Positions 45,511 through 53,579 of a stretch of DNA of 64,000 nt are shown here, piece by piece; the stretch's first letter is position 1, and the number at the start of each line of letters is the position of its first letter. The DNA lies in the NCBI RefSeq assembly GCF_003696285.1, contig NZ_RFFL01000015.1, forward strand, positions 22,039 to 86,038, written 5' to 3'. Both the position numbers and the translations under genes were made by a program. The notes under the pieces are model-generated. The model did not search any database and was not told the DNA's origin. It saw only the letters and a list, made by a program, of their open reading frames with translations. Source of the stretch: Stutzerimonas nitrititolerans (GTDB lineage Bacteria; Pseudomonadota; Gammaproteobacteria; Pseudomonadales; Pseudomonadaceae).

Positions 45511-46188
45511 ATGAAAGTGCTGGTGGTGGAAGACGAGGCGCTGCTGCGCCACCACCTACATACCCGGCTGAGCGAAAGCGGCCATGTGGTCGATGCAGTC
45601 GCCGACGCGGAAGAAGCGCTGTACCGGACCCGCGAATTCAACCATGACCTGGCGGTGATCGATCTCGGCCTGCCCGGCATCAGCGGGCTGGACCTGATTC
45701 GCCAGCTGCGCAGCAATGGCGAGAGTTTCCCCATTCTCATCCTGACCGCCCGCGGCAACTGGCAGGACAAGGTGGAAGGACTCGCCGCCGGCGCCGACGA
45801 CTATGTGGTCAAGCCGTTTCAGTTCGAGGAGCTGGAAGCCCGCCTCAATGCGCTGCTGCGACGGTCATCCGGCTTCACCCAGGCGAGCATCGAAGCCGGG
45901 GCGCTGCGGCTAGACCTGAACCGCAAGCAGGCCACGGTGAACGACGAGCCTCTGGCCCTGACGGCGTTCGAATATCGCATTCTCGAATACCTGATGCGAC
46001 ATCAGCAGCAGGTCGTGGCCAAGGAGCGTCTGATGGAGCAGCTCTACCCCGACGACGAAGAACGCGATGCGAATGTCATCGAGGTGCTGGTCGGACGCCT
46101 GCGACGCAAGCTCGAAGCCCAGGGCAATCTCAGGCCCATCGAAACCGTTCGCGGCCTCGGCTACCTGTTCACCGAGCGTTGCCGATGA
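45511..46188 (+). CDS. phoP: Response regulator PhoP
   Basis: A 225-residue OmpR-family regulator. Receiver domain with D8, phospho-acceptor D51 and K101; C-terminal winged helix (about 125-222) with the recognition-helix region NVIEVLVGRLRRKL. With PhoQ it responds to low divalent cations and antimicrobial peptides and controls envelope genes. AGGAG precedes the ATG. It lies 72 bp after oprH and overlaps phoQ by 4 bp. Confidence 0.95.
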   Translation: MKVLVVEDEALLRHHLHTRLSESGHVVDAVADAEEALYRTREFNHDLAVIDLGLPGISGLDLIRQLRSNGESFPILILTARGNWQDKVEGLAAGADDYVVKPFQFEELEARLNALLRRSSGFTQASIEAGALRLDLNRKQATVNDEPLALTAFEYRILEYLMRHQQQVVAKERLMEQLYPDDEERDANVIEVLVGRLRRKLEAQGNLRPIETVRGLGYLFTERCR

Positions 46189-47585
46189 GCCGTCGCTGGC
46201 GCCGCCTGTTGGCGCGGATGCGTTCGGGCCTCAACGGCGGAATGTCGCTGCGCCTGCGTCTGACGCTGGGCGCCGCCGGCCTGGCGATCCTGTTCATGCT
46301 GGCGCTGGTACCGGTGCTGCAGGCCGCCTTCAGCCTGGCCTTCGAGCGGGTGATCACGCAGCGCCTGGCGGCCGATGCCAATACCCTGATCACCGCCGCA
46401 CGCTTCGAAGAAGGCAAGCTGACCATGCCCGAGCGACTCCCCGACGAAGAATTCGACCTGCCCGACGCCCAGCTGCTCGGCTACATCTTCGATGCCGCGG
46501 GTCAACGGCTCTGGCAGTCGCGCTCGGCCGAAGACGAAAGCATCGACTACCGCCCGCACTATCACGGCGGCATCACCGAGTTCCGCCGGACGCGCGATAC
46601 GGATGGCCTGGAGTACTTCGTCTACGACGTCGAACTGGACCTAGGTGGTAGCGAAGGCGAAGGCTCGTTCAGTTTCATCACCATGCAGCCCACCAGCGAA
46701 TACCGCAGCCTGTACGAAGAATTTCGCCAGCAGCTGTTTCTCTGGCTCGGCGGCGGCTTGCTGGTGCTGCTGGCCCTGCTCTGGCTCGGCCTGACCTGGG
46801 GCTTCCGTTCGTTGAAGCGCCTCAGTCGCGAGCTGGACCAGGTCGAGTCGGGCCATCTGGGCCAACTCAGCGAACATCATCCCCACGAGCTGCTGCGCCT
46901 GACCCGCTCGCTGAACCGCCTGCTCGATGGCGAACGCCGCCAGCGCGAACACTACCGCAACACCCTGGGCGACCTGGCCCACAGCCTGAAAACGCCACTG
47001 ACCGTGCTGCAGGGCGTCGGCGACCTGATAGCTGCCGAGCCTCGGAGCCGCGAGCACGCCCATGTCATGCGGGCCCAGATCGAACGGATGAGCCAGCAAA
47101 TCAGCTATCAGCTGCAGCGCGCTTCCCTCGGCAAGAGCGGGCTCGTACGGCATCGGGTCGCGCTGCGCCCATTGCTCGAAAAGCTGTGCAGCACGCTGGA
47201 CAAGGTCTATCAGGAAAAACAGGTGCAGGTGCGGATGGAGCTGCCCGCCGATGCCGTCCTGCCCATGGAACAAGGTGCACTGATGGAGCTGCTCGGCAAC
47301 CTGCTGGAGAACGCCTACCGGCTCTGCCTGCAGCAGGTCCATATCGGCCTCGAACATGAAGACGGGCTGTTGCTGTTGAGCATCGAGGACGATGGTCCCG
47401 GCGTGCCCCCGGATCAGCGCACCCGGATCATCCGCCGAGGCGAACGCCTCGACGCTCAGCACCCCGGCCAGGGCATCGGCCTGGCGGTGGTCAAGGACAT
47501 CCTCGACAGCTATGGCGGCGAGCTGGCGCTGGACGACTCCAGCCTCGGCGGTGCCGCATTCCGGATCCGGTTGCGCGACGAATAA
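46185..47585 (+). CDS. phoQ: Sensor histidine kinase PhoQ
   Basis: A 466-residue inner-membrane kinase. First membrane helix about 27-49; periplasmic sensor about 50-183 with acidic patches (DEEFDLPDA; EDESIDY) like the cation-binding surface of PhoQ; second helix about 185-206; HAMP; phospho-acceptor H266 in LGDLAHSLKTPL; ATPase domain with the N-box ELLGNLLENAYRL and a G-box DDGPGV. The ATG at 46185 overlaps the phoP stop. It phosphorylates PhoP. Confidence 0.94.
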   Translation: MSRRWRRLLARMRSGLNGGMSLRLRLTLGAAGLAILFMLALVPVLQAAFSLAFERVITQRLAADANTLITAARFEEGKLTMPERLPDEEFDLPDAQLLGYIFDAAGQRLWQSRSAEDESIDYRPHYHGGITEFRRTRDTDGLEYFVYDVELDLGGSEGEGSFSFITMQPTSEYRSLYEEFRQQLFLWLGGGLLVLLALLWLGLTWGFRSLKRLSRELDQVESGHLGQLSEHHPHELLRLTRSLNRLLDGERRQREHYRNTLGDLAHSLKTPLTVLQGVGDLIAAEPRSREHAHVMRAQIERMSQQISYQLQRASLGKSGLVRHRVALRPLLEKLCSTLDKVYQEKQVQVRMELPADAVLPMEQGALMELLGNLLENAYRLCLQQVHIGLEHEDGLLLLSIEDDGPGVPPDQRTRIIRRGERLDAQHPGQGIGLAVVKDILDSYGGELALDDSSLGGAAFRIRLRDE

Positions 47586-47672
47586 GACGATGGCGACTCG
47601 CAACACATAGCTACCCGCTCAACCTCGACAACCCCTAGAATGTGGCCTCGCGCACACACCAGAGAGAAAGGA

Positions 47673-48116
47673 ATGTCACTGGAACGCAACAAGAAGCTGG
47701 CTCGCAAACACATAGACCTGACCTGGAACAGGGGGCACATGGCGCTGGCCGAGCAGCTGCACAGCAAGGATTTTCTCTACAAGAGCTCTTTCGTCGGCCG
47801 GCCACTTGGCAGTGGCGAGTTTCTGGCCATGGTCGAGCAGATCCGCACTGCCATGCCGGACCTGGAAGTGGTGATCGAGGAATGCCTGGCCGAAGCCGAC
47901 AAGGTGGTGACCTGGAGCACCCTCATCGGCACCATCCAGAAGCCCGCGCTGGGCTATTCCCCCAGCGACAAGGTGCTGAGCATATCGGCAATGGCGTTCT
48001 GGACCCTCACGCCGACCGGCCAGATACGCGAGATATGCACCATGTTCGATATGGAAAGCTTTCGCGCTCAGCTCGGCCTGGACACCCGCCCCTACGCAGA
48101 AAAGGCCCTGCCATAG
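47673..48116 (+). CDS. SnoaL/NTF2-like protein
   Basis: A 147-residue soluble protein of the SnoaL-type polyketide-cyclase/ester-cyclase group: helix LARKHIDLTWNRG, a cone-shaped beta sheet with VVTWSTLIGTI and SISAMAFWTLTPTGQIREICTMFD. Such proteins bind small hydrophobic ligands, and a specific substrate cannot be assigned. AAGGA lies next to the ATG. The stop codon TAG at 48114-48116 is formed at the very edge of a MITE-like element, so the original C-terminus may have been different. Confidence 0.78.
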   Translation: MSLERNKKLARKHIDLTWNRGHMALAEQLHSKDFLYKSSFVGRPLGSGEFLAMVEQIRTAMPDLEVVIEECLAEADKVVTWSTLIGTIQKPALGYSPSDKVLSISAMAFWTLTPTGQIREICTMFDMESFRAQLGLDTRPYAEKALP

Positions 48117-48286
48117 GGTCTGTTCCCGTTTCGCTCGCGGCCGCGACGGAGCCTGTTTTTGCGCGAGGCAAGGCGCGAGCCGTGAAGTCTGGTGGACCCA
48201 TACGAGCGGCGAGCAACGCAGTATCGCGCAAGAACAGGCCCGTCCCTTCGGGTTGCGCGGCTTGCGTCGAAACGGGAACAAACCCT
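48115..48286. mobile_element. MITE-like element with terminal inverted repeats
   Basis: A 172-bp segment whose first 19 bases (AGGGTCTGTTCCCGTTTCG) match the reverse complement of its last 19 with one mismatch. A second, inner inverted repeat (CCTGTTTTTGCGCGA with TCGCGCAAGAACAGG) lies within. It is flanked by TA on both sides, compatible with a TA target duplication, and has no coding capacity. The left TA forms part of the stop codon of the preceding gene. It sits between that gene and the 3' end of fahA. Confidence 0.65.
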
Positions 48287-48338
48287 AGAGCCCCGTCTCT
48301 GCTAAGAAACGGGACCAGGCAGACCTCATCGCGGCGGA

Positions 48339-49661
48339 TCAGCTTGCAGCCGGCAGGATCCGACCGCGGCATTCACCGAATCCTATGGGTGGATAGCCCT
48401 CTCGCCGGCAGCGCGCCTTGAGAATGATTTCGTCGCCATCTTCCAGGAAGGTGCGGGTCTCGCCACCGGGCAGCTCCAGCGCCCGCTTGCCCCCCTGGGT
48501 GATCTCCAGAAGGCTGCCGCAACTGTCGTCACGCTCGCCCGACAGCGTGCCCGAGCCGAACAGGTCGCCCGGCTGCAGGCTGCAGCCGTTGACGCTGTGG
48601 TGCGCCACCATCTGCGCCACGGTCCAGTACATGTTGCGGGTACTGCTGAGGGTAATCCGCTGCGCCGGCAGGCCTTTGTCGCGCATGGCCTGGGTCAGCA
48701 GCAACACCTCCAGCTCGATATCCAGCGCACCCTGCTGCTGGTCCTTCTCGTCGTAGAGATAAGGCAGCGGCTGCGGGTCACCCTCGGGCCGCGCCGGCTG
48801 GGCGCAACGGAAGGGCTCCAGTGCTTCGGGCATCACGACCCAGGGCGAGACGCTGGTGGCGAAGCTCTTGGACAGGAATGGCCCCAGCGGCTGGTACTCC
48901 CAGGCCTGAAGGTCGCGCGCCGACCAGTCGTTGAGCAGGCAGAAGCCCGCCACATGGCCGCCCGCCTCGCCGATCGGAATCGACTCGCCGCGGGCGTTGC
49001 CCTGGCCGATCCAGATACCCAGTTCCAGCTCGTAGTCGAGCCGCTTGCTCGGACCGAAGCTCGGCTCGCTGGCGCCCGCCGGCAGAGTCTGACCGTTGGG
49101 GCGCCTCACCGTTGCACCGGACACATCGACGGTCGAAGCGCGACCGTGATAGCCGATGGGAACGTACTTGTAGTTCGGCAGCAGCGGATTGTCCGGGCGG
49201 AACAGCTTGCCGACGTTGTTGGCGTGATGGATGCCGACATAGAAGTCGGTGTAGTCGCCCACCCTGGCCGGCAGATGCATCCGACAGCGATCCATCGGCT
49301 GCAGCAACGACTCGCCCATGCGCTGCAGCTGCTCGCGCCGCTCGCCGTTTTCCGCCAGCAGGTTCTGCAATGCCTGGCGCAGCGCCTGGCGCGCCGGTGC
49401 GCCCAGGTCGAAGAAGGCGTTGAGGCTGCTGGCGCTGGCGGCCTTCGCCGCCTCGGCGGCCTGCCCTTCGAACAGCCCTGCCTCGCAGGCAACGCTCAGG
49501 TCGAAGATGCAGTCGCCCACCGCGACACCGCCGCGCGGCTGCCCACCGTCGCGACTGAAGATGCCCAGCGGCAGGTTGGCGAGGGAAAACTCCGAATGGC
49601 CGTTGGCCGACTCGACCCAACTGCGCAGCTCTGTTCGTGCCGTCATGGTTTGTACGGTCAT
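48339..49661 (-). CDS. fahA: Fumarylacetoacetase
   Basis: A 440-residue hydrolase that splits fumarylacetoacetate into fumarate and acetoacetate, the last step of tyrosine/homogentisate breakdown. An N-terminal SH3-like domain (about 1-120) precedes the catalytic beta-sandwich. Metal and catalytic regions are visible: YTDFYVGIHHA (D and the essential H), LDYELELGIW and WSARDLQAWE. It starts 1 bp from the hmgA stop, so translation is coupled. No maiA follows it. Confidence 0.96.
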   Translation of the reverse strand: MTVQTMTARTELRSWVESANGHSEFSLANLPLGIFSRDGGQPRGGVAVGDCIFDLSVACEAGLFEGQAAEAAKAASASSLNAFFDLGAPARQALRQALQNLLAENGERREQLQRMGESLLQPMDRCRMHLPARVGDYTDFYVGIHHANNVGKLFRPDNPLLPNYKYVPIGYHGRASTVDVSGATVRRPNGQTLPAGASEPSFGPSKRLDYELELGIWIGQGNARGESIPIGEAGGHVAGFCLLNDWSARDLQAWEYQPLGPFLSKSFATSVSPWVVMPEALEPFRCAQPARPEGDPQPLPYLYDEKDQQQGALDIELEVLLLTQAMRDKGLPAQRITLSSTRNMYWTVAQMVAHHSVNGCSLQPGDLFGSGTLSGERDDSCGSLLEITQGGKRALELPGGETRTFLEDGDEIILKARCRREGYPPIGFGECRGRILPAAS

Positions 49662-49662
49662 G

Positions 49663-50967
49663 TCATTTCTCGTTCTTGTCGAAGGTCTTGGTCAGGCCGG
49701 CCCAGCAGCTGTCGTAGTCATCCTGCAGCTGCGGGCTTTCCAGTGCCTGGCGCGTCGGGCGAAGCACCTGGCCGGTTTCGAACATGAAGGCCATGGTGTT
49801 CTCGATCTTGTGCGGTTTGAGTTCAGCGCTGGTCGCCTGTTCGGTCGAGACATGATCGGGCCCATGAGCGCTCATGCAGCTGTGCAGCGAGGCACCACCG
49901 GGCGAGAAGCCGTCGGCCTTGGCATCGTAGGCGCCGGCGATCAGGCCCATGAACTCGTTCATCAGGTTGCGATGGAACCACGGCGGACGGAAGGTGTTTT
50001 CCGCCACCATCCAGCGCGGCGGAAAGATCACGAAGTCGATGTTGGCCATGCCATGGATGGCGCTGGGCGAGGTCAGCACGGTGAAGATCGAGGGGTCCGG
50101 ATGATCGAAGCTGACCGTGCCGATGGTGTTGAAGCGACGCAGGTCGTACTTGTAGGGCACGTTGTTGCCATGCCAGGCGACCACGTCCAGCGGTGAGTGA
50201 TCGAGTTCGGTCGACCAGAGCTCGCCGAGGAACTTCTGCACCAGCTGCACCGGCTCGTCACGCTCTTCGAAATGCGCGACCGGCGCGAGAAAGTCGCGCG
50301 GATTGGCCAGGCCATTGCTGCCGATCGGGCCCAGATCAGGCAGGCGCAAGGCGCAGCCGTGGTTCTCGCACAGATAGCCACTGGCGCCGGCATCGAGCAG
50401 CTCGACGCGAAACTTCATGCCGCGCGGAATCACGGCGATTTCCAGCGGCGCGACTTCCAGCACGCCCAGTTCGGTCATCAGCTTCAGCCCGCCCTGCTGC
50501 GGAACGATCAGCAGCTCGCCGTCGGCATCGAAGAACACCCGCTCCATCGACTGGTTCGCCGCGTAGCGATAGATGCTCGCACCCGCCGGCTGGCTCGGCT
50601 CGCCATTGGCGGCAATGCACATCAGGCCGTCGATGAAATCCGTCGCGGCCTGCGGAGCCGGTGCCGGGTTCCAGCGCAGACGATTGGGCGTGACCGCACC
50701 CAAGGCACTGTCCAGCTGTCGCTCCAGCCGCTGGTATTTGCGGTGTTTGGCCGACGGACGAATGCGGTACAGCCAGGTCCTTCGCGCTTCGCTGCGCGGC
50801 ACGGTGAAGGCCGTGCCGGACAGCAGTTCGGTATAGAGCCCGTACGGCACCTTCTGAGGTGAGTTCTGGCCCACCGGCAAGGCACCGGGCAGGGCTTCGC
50901 TGCTGAACTGGTTGCCAAACCCGGACAGGTACTCGAGGTTTCTTGCGGATTGTTGTTGTGGTTGCAT
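49663..50967 (-). CDS. hmgA: Homogentisate 1,2-dioxygenase
   Basis: A 434-residue non-haem Fe(II) cupin dioxygenase that cleaves homogentisate to maleylacetoacetate. The opening [19 protein letters not shown] and the region [15 protein letters not shown] (His and Glu iron ligands) are family hallmarks. Length is normal. It is first in an operon with fahA and divergent from hmgR; the intergenic palindrome at 50984-51000 is a likely HmgR site. Loss of this enzyme causes brown pigment in Pseudomonas. Confidence 0.97.
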   Translation of the reverse strand: MQPQQQSARNLEYLSGFGNQFSSEALPGALPVGQNSPQKVPYGLYTELLSGTAFTVPRSEARRTWLYRIRPSAKHRKYQRLERQLDSALGAVTPNRLRWNPAPAPQAATDFIDGLMCIAANGEPSQPAGASIYRYAANQSMERVFFDADGELLIVPQQGGLKLMTELGVLEVAPLEIAVIPRGMKFRVELLDAGASGYLCENHGCALRLPDLGPIGSNGLANPRDFLAPVAHFEERDEPVQLVQKFLGELWSTELDHSPLDVVAWHGNNVPYKYDLRRFNTIGTVSFDHPDPSIFTVLTSPSAIHGMANIDFVIFPPRWMVAENTFRPPWFHRNLMNEFMGLIAGAYDAKADGFSPGGASLHSCMSAHGPDHVSTEQATSAELKPHKIENTMAFMFETGQVLRPTRQALESPQLQDDYDSCWAGLTKTFDKNEK

Positions 50968-50983
50968 GGCCGCCTCACGTTTA

Positions 50984-51000
50984 GCGTAATTCGCTTACGC
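50984..51000. promoter_or_regulatory. Palindrome in the hmgA-hmgR intergenic region, candidate HmgR operator
   Basis: GCGTAA-TTCGC-TTACGC (17 bp, perfect 6-bp arms) lies 17 bp upstream of the hmgA start and 70 bp upstream of hmgR. IclR-type repressors bind palindromes of about this size between divergent genes. Assignment to HmgR is by position. Confidence 0.6.
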
Positions 51001-51069
51001 AAAAAGTAATTTGAACTCCCCCCAGCGTCAAGTTATAAACACCGCCTCCACAGACGGGCGGTTCGACTC

Positions 51070-51855
51070 ATGACAGAAAGCAGTGCAGGTGGCGCAGGTC
51101 GGCGGCAGAAAGTACAGGCCGCCGAAGTGGGAACGGACATCCTCACCGCGCTGGCGGAGCTGGCACCGGCAACCTCCCTGTCGCGCCTGGCCGAGCACGT
51201 CGGCATGCCGGCCAGCAAGGTGCACCGTTATCTGCAGGCGCTGATCGCCAGCGGTTTCGCCGAGCAGGATGTCACCACCAACCACTACGGCCTGGGCCCT
51301 GCCGCTCTCTTCGTCGGCCTCGCGGCGCTGGGCCGGCTGGATGTGGTCAAGCTGGCGACGCCCTATCTCGCCGAATTGCGCGACGAGCTCAACGAGACCT
51401 GCTTTCTCGCGGTGTGGGGCAACCGCGGCCCGACCGTGGTGCATGTCGAGCAGGCGGTGCGTGCGGTCACTCTGGTCACCCAGGTGGGCTCGGTATTGCC
51501 GCTGCTGGGCTCGTCCACCGGACTGGTGTTCAACGCCTTCCTCGCCGATGCCCAGACAGCCGATCTACGCGATCTGGAATTGCAGACGCCCTCCGCGCCC
51601 TCCCCCCGTGATCTGCAGGCCGCGATGGAGCGGCTTCGCCAAACACAGGTGCAATCGGTGCAGGGGCTGCTGATGGCCGGCGTCAACGCGCTTTCCGCGC
51701 CACTGTTCAGCGGCGGCCAGCGGATCGCGGGGGTCGTCACCGTGGTCGGCACCGAGCCGGGTTTCATGGCCGAGCCCGATGGCAAGGCGGCGCAGACTCT
51801 GCTGCGGATCACCCGCCGGATCAGCACGCGAATGGGCGCGCGGCTCGGCGAATGA
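51070..51855 (+). CDS. hmgR: IclR-family regulator HmgR
   Basis: A 261-residue regulator with an N-terminal winged helix (about 15-75; SLSRLAEHVGMPASKVHRYLQAL) and a C-terminal IclR effector domain (about 85-255). In P. putida HmgR represses hmgABC and is released by homogentisate. Divergence from hmgA fits that role. The ATG has no strong ribosome site. Confidence 0.9.
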   Translation: MTESSAGGAGRRQKVQAAEVGTDILTALAELAPATSLSRLAEHVGMPASKVHRYLQALIASGFAEQDVTTNHYGLGPAALFVGLAALGRLDVVKLATPYLAELRDELNETCFLAVWGNRGPTVVHVEQAVRAVTLVTQVGSVLPLLGSSTGLVFNAFLADAQTADLRDLELQTPSAPSPRDLQAAMERLRQTQVQSVQGLLMAGVNALSAPLFSGGQRIAGVVTVVGTEPGFMAEPDGKAAQTLLRITRRISTRMGARLGE

Positions 51856-51944
51856 AAGGAACGACGGACTGGCAGCCCGGCGACACGGAAGGAACGGCTC
51901 TCGCTTCGTACAGTCCTCTGTAGACAACGAACCGAGGACTCCCC

Positions 51945-52280
51945 ATGAATCGACTATTCGACAAGACCAACCAGAACGTCCATGGCTGGGAACGCGCCGT
52001 CTCGGTGGCCGGCGGTCTGGTGCTGATGGGCAAGGGCTTGCGCCATGGCGGCCTGGGCGGCCTGTTGCAACTTGCCACCGGCGGCATGGCGCTCTTTCGC
52101 GGGATCAGCGGCCACTGCGAGGCGAAACGAATTCTGACCGAGGCCACTGAACGATCCGTTCCGCAAAGGCAGCACTACAGCCACATGCCGCTGGATTCGG
52201 AGGTTCACAGCCCGGACTTCGAAGCAACCTCGGTGACCTTGCCGGACAGCACGCCGATGGGGCACGAAACGCGCCCCTGA
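51945..52280 (+). CDS. DUF2892-like small membrane protein
   Basis: A 111-residue protein. Residues 1-62 fit the DUF2892 (YgaP transmembrane) pattern: NVHGWERAVSVAGGLVLMGKGL, a glycine-rich turn and LLQLATGGMALFRGISGHC, giving two short membrane helices. The C-terminal 45 residues are polar and probably disordered. Function unknown. Confidence 0.75.
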   Translation: MNRLFDKTNQNVHGWERAVSVAGGLVLMGKGLRHGGLGGLLQLATGGMALFRGISGHCEAKRILTEATERSVPQRQHYSHMPLDSEVHSPDFEATSVTLPDSTPMGHETRP

Positions 52281-52289
52281 GCGATCGCC

Positions 52290-53489
52290 TCAACGCACCG
52301 CGTCGCTGACCAGTCGCAGCGTCGCGGGCACTTCCAGCACCTTCTGGCGCTGTTGGAGCACGATATCCAGCACGCGGCTCGGCTGGAGTTCCAGGTCGTC
52401 GAATGTCACCAACTGGCCCGGCTCGAGCCGGCGCTTGAGCACGGCATTGCTCAGCAAGCCGATGGGGACGTGATCGGGACTGTCGGCCAGGCGCACGGCC
52501 TCGCCGCGCACATCGAAGCCACCGATACCACGACCGATCCGCTCACCGATCCCGAGCTCGCGCTTGGTGATCGCCGCAACGCCCAACGTCGGCGCAGTGG
52601 AGTTGTTCAGCAGCACACCGCCGCCTGCAAGCACTCGTGAGATGGTCTTGCCGACTTCCAGCGAGCAGAGATGGAAGGGCCGCGTCAGCACGTAGTAAGG
52701 CCCGGCACCCAGCTTGAAATACTCGATGGCAGGCGCCTGGTCGACGTCGTGCCTGCAGACCAGGAAGACGCCACCGGCGGGATAGCCGCTGGGCACCACG
52801 TAGTCGACGATCGGCTGCCCCAGACCATCGGCGATCATGCCCAGGATCTCCGCGCTGCGGTTCAGGTCGGTGGAGGCCAGCCCTTCGAGCCCCTGCCGGG
52901 AGATGGTGGCGCCGAAGCCGTTGCCCACCACAACCTGCTCGATCTGCACCTTGGTGCCGTCGGTGAACGAGGTGGTCTGATTCAGGCTGATGCCTTGCCG
53001 CTTCGACCAGTACTCCATGTCGGCCCGGCTCGGGTTGTGGTTCAGATAGCCCTTCATGTTGCCGTACACGAGTGGCTCGAAGCCCATCCGCAGCGCATCT
53101 TCGCGCAGCGCAGCCAGGGAGCCCGGCTGGTCGCCTTCCGCCTCGGTGAGCAATCCCCTGCCGGCCAGGTACGAGCCCGTGGTGACCTGCAGTTCGGCGT
53201 TGATGGTCACCACCGGCAACCCGGCCTCGAATGCCCGCTCGATGACTTCGGTCCCGAAAGCCACATCGCCGGTGCACTCGACGATGATGTCCGAATGGTC
53301 GATCAGATCGTCGATCGAGTGGGTCAACACATCGGCGGCCGGAAAATCGGCGAGCGTGGCGATGCTCCTGCGCGTCAGCACCCGGCTGATCTTCAGCTGT
53401 GGGTAATGGCGCAATATCAGGCGAACCAGGCAGTGCGAGATCATTCCCGTGCCCGAAATACCTACTCTTTTTCCAACTGCATCGTTCAT
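52290..53489 (-). CDS. NAD(P)-dependent oxidoreductase with SAF domain (homoserine dehydrogenase-like)
   Basis: A 399-residue protein with an N-terminal Rossmann fold (VGISGTGMISHCL, about 8-20), a homoserine-dehydrogenase-like middle region (VECTGDVAFG, NAELQ) and a C-terminal SAF domain (about 320-395), the combination called COG4091. The natural substrate is not known. The ATG at 53489 has an AAGGGA-type ribosome site. It is 90 bp downstream of the glycosyltransferase-RmlD fusion on the same strand, so a role in making or modifying a sugar precursor is possible. Confidence 0.82.
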   Translation of the reverse strand: MNDAVGKRVGISGTGMISHCLVRLILRHYPQLKISRVLTRRSIATLADFPAADVLTHSIDDLIDHSDIIVECTGDVAFGTEVIERAFEAGLPVVTINAELQVTTGSYLAGRGLLTEAEGDQPGSLAALREDALRMGFEPLVYGNMKGYLNHNPSRADMEYWSKRQGISLNQTTSFTDGTKVQIEQVVVGNGFGATISRQGLEGLASTDLNRSAEILGMIADGLGQPIVDYVVPSGYPAGGVFLVCRHDVDQAPAIEYFKLGAGPYYVLTRPFHLCSLEVGKTISRVLAGGGVLLNNSTAPTLGVAAITKRELGIGERIGRGIGGFDVRGEAVRLADSPDHVPIGLLSNAVLKRRLEPGQLVTFDDLELQPSRVLDIVLQQRQKVLEVPATLRLVSDAVR

Positions 53490-53579
53490 CACGGAATCCC
53501 TTCGTTGCTGCCCAAGCGGGCATTGATAAATAAAATGGCGCCCGTCCATACATCCGGACAGGCTGGCGGAAAGCGTTTT

